From positions 1-26,050 of the forward strand of contig CADBRG010000193.1 in the NCBI GenBank assembly GCA_902797015.1: a DNA stretch of 26,050 bases, written 5' to 3'. Both the position numbers and the translations under genes were made by a program. The notes below the pieces were generated by a model. That model worked only from the letters and a program-made list of their open reading frames with translations. It was not told where the DNA came from and did not search any database. The stretch comes from an uncultured Lachnospiraceae bacterium. Lineage in GTDB: Bacteria; Bacillota; Clostridia; Lachnospirales; Lachnospiraceae. Of the stretch, positions 15,566 to 22,662 are shown one piece after another; position 1 is the first letter of the stretch, and each line of letters opens with the position of its first letter.

Positions 15566-17242
15566 GTGTTACGGAGTTTACGGGTTAAAAATCTGGCATT
15601 GATCAGAGAAACCGAAGTAGAGACGAAAGAAGGACTGAATATCCTGACCGGCGAGACCGGTGCAGGCAAATCGCTCCTGATGGGGTCGGTCGGCCTTGCG
15701 ATGGGCGAGCGCGCACATAAGGAGCTGTTTGGCGACGCAAAAGAGGATGTGCTGGTGGAGCTCACCTTTGATGCGATCCCGGAGGCGGCAGCCGGTCTTC
15801 TGGAAGAACACGAGATCCCGGTTGAAGATGAGCTGATCCTGACAAGAAAGATCACTGCCGGCGGACGTAATGTCTGCAGGGTCAACGCGGAGACGGTATC
15901 AGTATCGTTTTTAAAGGAACTGACATCACATCTGATCCAGATCCACGGTCAGCGAGAACATGAGGTTCTGCGGGATAAACGGAAACACCTTGCATTCTTA
16001 GATGCATTTTGTAAAAAGGAACTGGGAGATAAGCCGGAGCAGCTGGCCCGGGCTTATCAACGATACATGGATGCGATGCGCGCACTTTCGGATGCGGGGG
16101 CAGATGAAGAGGCGCGGATCAGAGAGCTTTCTTTTCTGGAATTTGAAACCGGTGAGATTGAAGATGCACATCTTGTGCCGGGGGAAGAGGAAGCACTTGA
16201 AGCACAATACCGTACGATGTCACACGCACAAAAGATCATGAGCGCTTTGTCGGCATGCCTGGAGCTGACCGGAGGCGGACAGTCCTCGGCAGCAGATCAG
16301 ACAGGACGCGCGATCCGGGAGATCAGAGAGGTCACGACTTATGATGACAGACTGTCGGAGCTTTATGATCAGCTTTCTGAGATTGAGGCGCTGCTTGCGG
16401 ATTTCAATCAGGATTGTGCGGCCAGACTCTCTGATATGGAGTTCGGTGAGGAAGCGTTTTATGAGGTGGAGAATCGCCTGAATACGATCCATCATCTGCA
16501 GAGCAAGTACGGAAACAGCATTGAAGAGATCCTTGCGGAAAAAGAAAAGAAGCTCGAACGGATCGATCAGTTAAGAAACTTTGCAGACTATCTGACAGGA
16601 CTTGAGCAGGCTGTGGCGGATGCAAAGAAAGAACTGGACCGACTTTGCATGGAGGTAACAAAGATCCGGAAACAGGCAGCTGGTCAGTTTTCTGCTGTCA
16701 TGGAACAAAGCTTAAAAGAGCTGAATTTCCCGCAGGTGGTTTTTCGCACGGAAATCGCAGCTTTAGAAGGCTATACGTCTAACGGAAAGGATGAAGTCCG
16801 GTTTTTGATCTCAACCAATCCGGGGGAAGAAGTCAGACCACTTGATCTGGTCGCTTCGGGAGGTGAATTATCGAGGATCATGCTGGCATTCAGGACGATT
16901 CTTGCAGACAGTGATGAAGTCGGTACATTGATCTTTGATGAGATCGACAGTGGCATCAGCGGACGCACGGCGCAGAAAGTTGCGGAAAAAATGCATGAAA
17001 CGGCAATGCACCATCAGGTCATCTGTATTACGCATCTGCCGCAGATCGCAGCCATGGCCGACCGGCATTTTCTGATCGAAAAGACAGTCAAGGAAGAGAA
17101 AACACAGACAGAAGTTACACCGCTTTCGCATGAACAGGAGATTCATGAGCTGGCGAGGATGCTTGGCGGGGCGGCCATTACGGAGGCAACATTAAAGAAC
17201 GCCAGGGAAATGAAGGAATTGGCAATGAAGCGAGACGCATAG
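15566..17242 (+). CDS. recN: DNA repair protein RecN
   Basis: SMC-like ATPase acting early in double-strand break repair. The 558-residue protein has Walker A GETGAGKS (29-36) near the N-terminus, coiled-coil arms in the middle (about 150-370), the ABC signature LVASGGELSRIMLAF and Walker B TLIFDEIDSGISG near the C-terminus, then a conserved THLPQIAAMAD. The start is GTG at 15566 with AGAGGTAGG upstream; the protein then begins LRSLRVKNLALI as in homologues. A 51-bp gap after argR is the largest in this run, with no clear promoter or terminator in it. In many spore-formers recN is followed by spoIVB; here glgA follows 11 bp later. Confidence 0.95.
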   Translation: MLRSLRVKNLALIRETEVETKEGLNILTGETGAGKSLLMGSVGLAMGERAHKELFGDAKEDVLVELTFDAIPEAAAGLLEEHEIPVEDELILTRKITAGGRNVCRVNAETVSVSFLKELTSHLIQIHGQREHEVLRDKRKHLAFLDAFCKKELGDKPEQLARAYQRYMDAMRALSDAGADEEARIRELSFLEFETGEIEDAHLVPGEEEALEAQYRTMSHAQKIMSALSACLELTGGGQSSAADQTGRAIREIREVTTYDDRLSELYDQLSEIEALLADFNQDCAARLSDMEFGEEAFYEVENRLNTIHHLQSKYGNSIEEILAEKEKKLERIDQLRNFADYLTGLEQAVADAKKELDRLCMEVTKIRKQAAGQFSAVMEQSLKELNFPQVVFRTEIAALEGYTSNGKDEVRFLISTNPGEEVRPLDLVASGGELSRIMLAFRTILADSDEVGTLIFDEIDSGISGRTAQKVAEKMHETAMHHQVICITHLPQIAAMADRHFLIEKTVKEEKTQTEVTPLSHEQEIHELARMLGGAAITEATLKNAREMKELAMKRDA

Positions 17243-17253
17243 GGAGGGGTAAC

Positions 17254-18891
17254 ATGAAAAAAATATTATTTGCAGCATCTGAAGTCGTACCGTTTATCAA
17301 GACCGGCGGTCTGGCAGACGTAGCGGGCTCCCTGCCGAAATATTTTCAGGCGGATGAATATGACGTGCGGATCATTCTGCCAAAATATGCATGTATGAAT
17401 TCTGCGTATGCAACGGATCTGGAACGGATCCTGGAGTGCCAGGTAGATTTGAACTGGCGTTCTCAGTATGCGGGCGTGCTGATGACGAAGGTAAACGGAA
17501 TCACCTGTTATCTGATTGATAATGAATATTATTTTGCGGGGCCGACTCCGTATGACAACATCTATCTGGATGCGGAGAAGTTCGCGTTTTTTAGCAAGGC
17601 GGTATTGACTGTTTTGCCGATGCTGGATTTCTGCCCGGATGTGATCCATTGTCATGACTGGCAGACAGGACTGATTCCCGTGTTTTTACGGGCGCAGTTC
17701 CAGGACAATCCGTTTTACCGCTATATCCGGACCGTTCATACGATCCACAATTTGAAATTCCAGGGCAGATGGTATATCGATGCAGTCAAGGATATCACCG
17801 GTCTGCCGGATGAGTATTTTTCATATGATAAGCTGGAATCTTACGGTAAGGCAAACCTGTTAAAGGGTGGTCTTGTCTATGCCGACGCCATTACAACGGT
17901 CAGCCAGAGCTATGCGGAGGAGATTCAGTCAAGCGATGGCGGAGAGGGACTTGACGGTCTGATCCGTGCAAGGAATCATGTCCTGACCGGTATCTGCAAC
18001 GGAATTGATTATCATGAATTTGATCCGTCAAATGACAGTCTGATCTATGCGCCTTATACAGGAGATATCAGAGCGTTCAAGGCTGAGAATAAAAGACGTC
18101 TTCAGGAGGAGCATGATCTGATCCCGGACGATAATGCATTTCTGATCGGTATGGTTACAAGGCTGACGGATCAGAAAGGACTGGATCTTCTTGAGTATAT
18201 TAAGGAAGAGATCATTTCAATCCCCGGTGTACAGATGATCATCCTCGGAACCGGTGAATCCAAATACGAAGATATGCTCAGAGACTTTGCGAGCCGTCAC
18301 AGAGGAAGCGTGTCGGTATTCATCCATTATTCCGAGATGATCGCACACAAGATCTATGCCGGCTGTGACGCATTTTTGATGCCGTCTCTGTTTGAACCGT
18401 GCGGACTGAGCCAGTTGATGGCACTCCGTTACGGAACGGTTCCCTGTGTCAGGGAGACCGGCGGTCTGAAGGATACGGTCGATCCTTATAATGAATTTGA
18501 ACATACAGGCACCGGTTTTTCATTCCATAATTACAATGCGCATGAGATGCTTTACATGATCCGTTATGCGAATAAGATTTTCCGGGACGCACCAGACGAA
18601 TGGGAAGAGATCATCCATCGCGGTATGGAGAGTGATTTCTCCTGGAATCATTCCGCAAGAGAATATGAAAAGCTGTATACACATCTGATCGATGAAGCGA
18701 GATCCTGGAAAAAGGCTGAGGAAGACCGGATCAAAGAAGAGAAGAAGCGTAAAGAGGCCGAAGAAAAGCAGCAGAAGGCTGCACAGAAAGCAACAAAGAA
18801 AACGACGAAAAAGAAAACTGCAGCCGGCTCCGGGAAAAAGGAGACAGCTGCAGAAAAGAAACCGGCAAAAACCGGCACGAAAAAGAAATGA
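17254..18891 (+). CDS. glgA: Glycogen synthase (ADP-glucose type) with lysine-rich C-terminal tail
   Basis: Transfers glucose from ADP-glucose to growing alpha-1,4-glucan. The GT5 catalytic part (about 1-485) has the N-terminal KTGGLADV (16-23), HCHDWQTGL, and the C-terminal EPCGLSQLMALRYGTVP (E381) with RETGGLKDTV, all typical. GlgA is normally about 475-490 residues; this one is 545. The extra 60 residues (486-545) contain 22 lysines, first as a charged helix rich in E, K and A and then as a low-complexity K/T/A/P stretch. There is no frameshift, so the tail is part of the protein. AGGGAGGGG lies just before the ATG. It converges with the next gene with 4 bp between them. The usual partners glgC/glgD are not in the window. 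Confidence 0.93.
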   Translation: MKKILFAASEVVPFIKTGGLADVAGSLPKYFQADEYDVRIILPKYACMNSAYATDLERILECQVDLNWRSQYAGVLMTKVNGITCYLIDNEYYFAGPTPYDNIYLDAEKFAFFSKAVLTVLPMLDFCPDVIHCHDWQTGLIPVFLRAQFQDNPFYRYIRTVHTIHNLKFQGRWYIDAVKDITGLPDEYFSYDKLESYGKANLLKGGLVYADAITTVSQSYAEEIQSSDGGEGLDGLIRARNHVLTGICNGIDYHEFDPSNDSLIYAPYTGDIRAFKAENKRRLQEEHDLIPDDNAFLIGMVTRLTDQKGLDLLEYIKEEIISIPGVQMIILGTGESKYEDMLRDFASRHRGSVSVFIHYSEMIAHKIYAGCDAFLMPSLFEPCGLSQLMALRYGTVPCVRETGGLKDTVDPYNEFEHTGTGFSFHNYNAHEMLYMIRYANKIFRDAPDEWEEIIHRGMESDFSWNHSAREYEKLYTHLIDEARSWKKAEEDRIKEEKKRKEAEEKQQKAAQKATKKTTKKKTAAGSGKKETAAEKKPAKTGTKKK

Positions 18892-18895
18892 ACGG

Positions 18896-19810
18896 CTACA
18901 TGATGATCTCATCCTGTTCCCGCGAGTAGTAATAGGCGTGGTCTGAAAGGATCTCTTCAGGAAGAAGTGCAGAGGAATTTACGCTTTCTACCATTTCGGA
19001 CATTTTCTGAAGATCCTTATCCGAAGAGGTCGGGACTAAAATGACCTCATGTACACTACTTGGAAGAATGTAGAAATCAGAATCCATCTGCTTTGCATAG
19101 CGTGCCAGCAATCCCTGGTATAAAAGACAGCCTGCGCCATAAAGATTTTCGCAGTTAGAAAGAATGTACATGGAGGGCTCGCTTTGTTCGCGTACAAAAG
19201 ATACTTTCGGAATGGCGGATGCAGACGGAAGCTGGTTTGTCAAATCGGTAATCACATCCTGTATATCCCGCAGGCTCTGACGGAGCATGCGGGGTGTATT
19301 TTTTTGCGCATTTTCAAATAAATCCTGAAGGGAAATATGCCAGTAGTCTAAATGGGAATTGTGGATCAGAATGGTTCCGCTCGTGGGCTCGCTCTGAAAC
19401 TCGATCAGGCAGTAGAATACGATCGCGAGATCCAGATATGGAATAAAAGGAATTTTTTTCAGAAGCTCTTCGTTTCGCTGCCGGTGGATGAGCTTAAAGG
19501 CGATGCGTTCTTTGGCAATCTCATAATCGGTAAAGCAGCGGACATTGATATCATTTTCCGGCCGGTTTTGCCGGTAGGCGGAAATGATTTTGTCATAAAG
19601 AACAGAGAAACATTCCCCGGACTGGTACTCCTCAAAAAACGGATCCAGATAGATGGTAGGCGCAATATTCCGGCCGCCTTCCATGATGATCAGGCCGTCA
19701 AGTTTACAGCCATTGTTTCTGGTGACAGGCTGAATGGAAATGGATTTCGGATCCTTGATTTCTGCCTGCAGGCGATCCATGATCGCAAACTTGAATTCTT
19801 CGTATGTCAT
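18896..19810 (-). CDS. DUF5688-like protein of unknown function
   Basis: A 304-residue soluble protein with no signal peptide or membrane segment. It begins MTYEEFKFAIMDRLQAEI and has the features I associate with the DUF5688 family common in Lachnospiraceae: an N-terminal part with KLDGLIIMEGGRNIAPTIYLD and FFEEYQSGE, and a C-terminal part with ILSNCENLYGAGCLLY, DFYILPSSVHEVILVP and the ending region around LSDHAYYYSRE. No catalytic motif is evident and no function is known to me; the family name rests on recall, not a search. The gene is alone on this strand with its own promoter, divergent from the coiled-coil gene and convergent with glgA. The ATG at 19810 has only a weak upstream purine stretch. 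Confidence 0.75.
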   Translation of the reverse strand: MTYEEFKFAIMDRLQAEIKDPKSISIQPVTRNNGCKLDGLIIMEGGRNIAPTIYLDPFFEEYQSGECFSVLYDKIISAYRQNRPENDINVRCFTDYEIAKERIAFKLIHRQRNEELLKKIPFIPYLDLAIVFYCLIEFQSEPTSGTILIHNSHLDYWHISLQDLFENAQKNTPRMLRQSLRDIQDVITDLTNQLPSASAIPKVSFVREQSEPSMYILSNCENLYGAGCLLYQGLLARYAKQMDSDFYILPSSVHEVILVPTSSDKDLQKMSEMVESVNSSALLPEEILSDHAYYYSREQDEIIM

Positions 19811-19844
19811 TTTCTAAATTGAGATGATTCAGGAATGTGCAGTT

Positions 19845-19872
19845 ATTATACAACACTTTCCGAAGGATGCAA
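19845..19872 (-). promoter_or_regulatory. Promoter of the DUF5688-like gene
   Basis: On the minus strand TTGCAT (19872-19867), 16 bp, TATAAT (19850-19845). It lies about 35 bp upstream of the ATG and is divergent from the coiled-coil gene promoter about 60 bp away. Confidence 0.75.
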
Positions 19873-19929
19873 TGTCCTTTGAAAAAATGACAGGAATTTC
19901 CGTAAAAAAAGGGAAAAGCGCTTCTGCAC

Positions 19930-19958
19930 TTAACAGGGATTTTGATTTATGTTAAAAT
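19930..19958 (+). promoter_or_regulatory. Promoter of the coiled-coil/sortase operon
   Basis: TTAACA (19930-19935), 17 bp, TAAAAT (19953-19958) with extended TGT just before the -10. Transcription would start near 19965, giving a leader of about 60 nt in which I see no clear riboswitch. Confidence 0.75.
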
Positions 19959-20025
19959 CTGAAGAGACCATCAGGGAATCCCCGGTATGGATTTTTAAAA
20001 GCTTTCAGGCGGAGGAACAATATAA

Positions 20026-20958
20026 TTGAGTAAATATGATCTGCAGAAACTAAACATAGAGGAATTGCGGGAGCTTTTGTCGGAAAAGATTCTGGAAATC
20101 GAGGATCTGCAAAAGAAAAATAAAGCACTTGAGGACAGTCTGGTCGATCATGAATTTGATCCGGACAGTGCCGGGACACTTGCAGATACAGCTGCGAAGA
20201 TGAATGATATTCTGGGGGCGGCGCAAAAGACTGCTGATCAGTATCTTGAAAATATCAGAAGAGTCAAAACAGAGCAGGATTCGGTGATCCTCGTACGGAT
20301 GCGCCGGGCGGAAGAGCGCTGTACCTCAATGGAAGAGGAGATGAAGCAGCGATGTGAAGATATGGAGCGGACAACAAAGGAGCGTTGCCGCAAGATGGAG
20401 CAGGAATCCAATACGCGCTGCACGGAACAGGAGAATGAAGTTGCGGCACGTTGTGAAAAGATGTTGCTGGATGCAAAGCAGCACAGCTCGGATCTTGATA
20501 TGATCACGCGGCAGGAATGCGCGGAATATGAAAAGAGCATCCGGGCCAGATATGCCGGATTAGAGGATGCCTGTGATGAAGCAGAACGGGCAATGGCAGA
20601 AAAGTGCCGCCTGATGGAAAAAGAGGCCGTAGACCGCTGTGACGCACTTGAGAAGCAGGCACAGGAGCGATGCGCAGCGATGGAAGCTGCAATGGAAATC
20701 CGGTGTGAGAGCATGCGTTCCGAAACACAGATCAATTGTGATTCCATGGAACTTGAATCCAGAAGACGCTGCCAGGCGATGGAAGAAGAAGCGGTGAAAA
20801 AATCCGAAGCTTACTGGACTGAAATCTCCGAACGGCTTGGACGTCTTTATGAAACACAACAAAGTGTCAAAGAAACAGAACATGTAACGGCAGAACTTGA
20901 AATAGAAGATAATCTGAAGGATGAGGAGTTCCCGGACGATTTTGAGATAATGGGATAG
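20026..20958 (+). CDS. Cysteine-periodic hendecad coiled-coil protein of unknown function
   Basis: A 310-residue cytoplasmic protein with no signal peptide, membrane helix or sortase signal. Three parts are visible: a short N-terminal coiled coil (about 5-40), a segment GTLADTAAKMNDILGAAQKTADQYLENI (split here as 50-63 and 64-77) resembling DivIVA-like proteins, and a long helix (98-269) of 11-residue units with consensus R-C-x-x-M-E-x-E. An acidic tail ends the protein. All 13 cysteines (99, 110, 121, 132, 143, 165, 183, 194, 205, 216, 227, 238, 249) fall on repeat position 2; units at 154 and 176 have Ser and Tyr instead. One 7-residue unit (175-181) shifts the phase. Hydrophobic positions 2, 5 and 9 follow the 3-4-4 hendecad pattern. 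The start is TTG with GGAGGA 9 bp upstream; there is no in-frame ATG nearby. srtB begins 3 bp after the stop. Function unknown. Confidence 0.85.
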   Translation: MSKYDLQKLNIEELRELLSEKILEIEDLQKKNKALEDSLVDHEFDPDSAGTLADTAAKMNDILGAAQKTADQYLENIRRVKTEQDSVILVRMRRAEERCTSMEEEMKQRCEDMERTTKERCRKMEQESNTRCTEQENEVAARCEKMLLDAKQHSSDLDMITRQECAEYEKSIRARYAGLEDACDEAERAMAEKCRLMEKEAVDRCDALEKQAQERCAAMEAAMEIRCESMRSETQINCDSMELESRRRCQAMEEEAVKKSEAYWTEISERLGRLYETQQSVKETEHVTAELEIEDNLKDEEFPDDFEIMG

Positions 20959-20961
20959 GAT

Positions 20962-21756
20962 ATGGCAAGACGAAACATTGAAAAAAGAAGAATCGGACCG
21001 GTGCGCGTGATCATTATCATCGTACTTATTGCGATCATCGCGTATTGTCTTTATCAGGTGCTCCCTTATGTATTGAACAATCTGAAGGAAAAAAATGCAT
21101 TCGATCAGATCAGTCAGGAGTATACCAATGTTGGTGACAACCGTGATGAAAACTGGTGGTATACGGATGTGGATATTGATGTCGCAGGACTGCAGAGCCA
21201 GTATCCGGACGTGATCGGCTGGATCCGTTTTGACGAACCGGAGGAAACCATTCTGATCGACTATCCGATCCTCTATTCCGGAGATGATGACACCTATCTG
21301 CACAGGGATATGGATAAAAAGTCCAGTTATCCGGGCTGCATTTTCCTGGAGGGAGAGAACAATCCGGCGCTGACGGATACCAGTTCGATCATATATGGCC
21401 ATAATATGCGGAACGGTACGATGTTCGGTACCTTAAAGTATTATCAGGACGATGGCGTATATGATGCCAATCAGTATTTTACCATTTACACAAAGGATAT
21501 GGCGTATCGTTATCACATCTTTTCTTATTTTACGACCGGCAGCAACAGCGATGTGTATATGGTAGGGTTTGAGCCGGACGAGATTTACCAGAATTACCTG
21601 ACCGATCTCGTAAACCGCTCAGTGATCGATACGGGTATTGTACCGACGATCGATCAGAAGATCGTGTTGCTTTCAACATGTAAAGGGTCGGGTACCGATT
21701 ACCGTTTTGTTGTTTGCGGTGTATGTGAGGCATCGCATGCGTATCCGGCCAAGTAG
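20962..21756 (+). CDS. srtB: Class B sortase
   Basis: Membrane-anchored cysteine transpeptidase that attaches proteins to the cell wall or joins pilin-like subunits. The 264-residue protein has a basic N-terminus, one membrane segment (about 14-37, rich in I/V/L), and an extracellular catalytic domain. Catalytic residues are H147 in IYGHNM, C240 in LSTC, and R248 in DYRFVV; the YPIL and GCIFLE stretches also fit class B. Its start follows the coiled-coil gene by 3 bp, implying coupled translation, and the zinc-ribbon/TM2 gene follows 17 bp later. No protein with an LPxTG- or NPxTN-like sorting signal is encoded nearby, so the substrate must be elsewhere. The symbol denotes class only. Confidence 0.92.
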   Translation: MARRNIEKRRIGPVRVIIIIVLIAIIAYCLYQVLPYVLNNLKEKNAFDQISQEYTNVGDNRDENWWYTDVDIDVAGLQSQYPDVIGWIRFDEPEETILIDYPILYSGDDDTYLHRDMDKKSSYPGCIFLEGENNPALTDTSSIIYGHNMRNGTMFGTLKYYQDDGVYDANQYFTIYTKDMAYRYHIFSYFTTGSNSDVYMVGFEPDEIYQNYLTDLVNRSVIDTGIVPTIDQKIVLLSTCKGSGTDYRFVVCGVCEASHAYPAK

Positions 21757-21773
21757 GAAAAAGGAGGTATTAT

Positions 21774-22379
21774 ATGTTTTGCAGTAATTGCGGGGTAAAA
21801 CTGATTGATGGTGCTTCATTCTGTACAAATTGCGGGACGAAGATCATTTATCAGGAGCAGGATATTACAAAAGAAATGACACAGGAAGAGCCGCCGGTTG
21901 AGGATGTTTCCGGGTATGAGGCACCTGAGCAGACTGCAGAGGAGGCATTCGGCTATGCGGAACCTGAGCAGACGATAGAAGAATCCTTAGGCTTTGGGGC
22001 TGATGAGCAGGCAGCAGAAGAATACGAAGACTATGTCTTTGCCGGTGCGGCCAGCAAAGAAGAGTATGAGGCGCAGCAGGCAAATGCGCAGCAGAACCAG
22101 GGGCAGAATGCTAACTACGGTTATGAAACGCAGCAGAACGTAAACTATCAACCGCAGTATTTGCCTCAAAAAAGTAAGATTGCTGCAGGCGTTCTAAGTA
22201 TTATTTTGGGAGATATCGGTGTTGGATATTTCTACATGGGAAAAATCGGGCTTGGTTTGTTGTCCGTTTTCTTCTGTTGGACCGGTATCCCAGCTATCGT
22301 TGGTCTGATACAGGGAATCATCTGGCTTTGCATGTCGGATGAAGATTTTGGCCGGAAATATAACTGCAGGGTTTCATAG
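21774..22379 (+). CDS. Zinc-ribbon and TM2-domain membrane protein
   Basis: A 201-residue protein in three parts. The N-terminal zinc ribbon has CxxC pairs at C3/C6 and C17/C20. An acidic, low-complexity linker (about 30-130) holds three 13-residue repeats at 47-59, 60-72 and 73-85 (pattern G-[YF]-x-x-x-E-Q-[TA]-x-E-E), then a Q/N-rich stretch. The C-terminal TM2 domain (about 134-192) has two membrane helices joined by a short turn, beginning KSKIAAGVLSIILGDIGVGYFYMG. Such proteins are frequent in Lachnospiraceae but their role is unknown to me. AAAGGAGG lies 7 bp before the ATG. It is the last gene of the coiled-coil/sortase unit. Confidence 0.85.
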   Translation: MFCSNCGVKLIDGASFCTNCGTKIIYQEQDITKEMTQEEPPVEDVSGYEAPEQTAEEAFGYAEPEQTIEESLGFGADEQAAEEYEDYVFAGAASKEEYEAQQANAQQNQGQNANYGYETQQNVNYQPQYLPQKSKIAAGVLSIILGDIGVGYFYMGKIGLGLLSVFFCWTGIPAIVGLIQGIIWLCMSDEDFGRKYNCRVS

Positions 22380-22391
22380 GTCAGAGAAAAA

Positions 22392-22460
22392 GCGAACTAT
22401 TATCCTATATAAAAAATGATTGCCAAACAGGGAAAAGTTATATATAATACAATAGTTCGC
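22392..22460. repeat. 10-bp perfect inverted repeat bracketing the tRNA-Thr promoter
   Basis: GCGAACTATT (22392-22401) is the exact reverse complement of AATAGTTCGC (22451-22460). Inside each arm, after 4 unmatched bases, a TATATA hexamer adds a further self-complementary step. The right arm covers the expected transcription start. Confidence 0.8.
22420..22448 (+). promoter_or_regulatory. Promoter of tRNA-Thr
   Basis: TTGCCA (22420-22425), 17 bp, TATAAT (22443-22448). The tRNA begins 15 bp after the -10 box. Confidence 0.9.
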
Positions 22461-22462
22461 AT

Positions 22463-22535
22463 GCTACTGTGGCTCAGTTGGTAGAGCAATTGATTCGTAA
22501 TCAATAGGTCACCGGTTCGAGTCCGGTCAGTAGCT
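22463..22535 (+). tRNA. tRNA-Thr (anticodon CGT)
   Basis: The acceptor pairs GCTACTG with CAGTAGC, discriminator T at 22535. The anticodon stem ATTGA/TCAAT encloses TTCGTAA, anticodon CGT, reading only ACG. Single-gene transcript with its own promoter and terminator. Confidence 0.96.
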
Positions 22536-22541
22536 TGTATG

Positions 22542-22575
22542 AAAAAGCTGTCGCAGAAAATGCGGCAGCTTTTTT
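22542..22575 (+). terminator. Intrinsic terminator of tRNA-Thr
   Basis: AAAAAGCTGTCGCA (22542-22555) pairs with 22561-22574 (one G-T) around a 5-nt loop, ending in six T residues (22570-22575). The A-rich left arm means it could also work in reverse. Confidence 0.93.
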
Positions 22576-22600
22576 ATATTCCAAAATCTGTAACCAGAGA

Positions 22601-22628
22601 TTGCATTATCGGAACAGTCTTGTAAAAT
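22601..22628 (+). promoter_or_regulatory. Probable promoter of the dgt gene
   Basis: TTGCAT (22601-22606), 16 bp, TAAAAT (22623-22628), 34 bp before the ATG. Confidence 0.65.
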
Positions 22629-22662
22629 AGTCTTAGTAAGACATCTGGCAAAGGAGGTTCCT

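Noticed and set aside
18858..18880. Terminator between glgA and the DUF5688-like gene
   Set aside because: Only a 4-bp CCGG/CCGG stem is possible; the T-rich stretch on the minus strand is from the lysine codons of glgA.
20560..21402. 280-codon minus-strand open frame across the coiled-coil and sortase genes
   Set aside because: It is antisense to two genes with clear protein-level patterns (hendecads, sortase catalytic residues) and has no own promoter or ribosome binding site.
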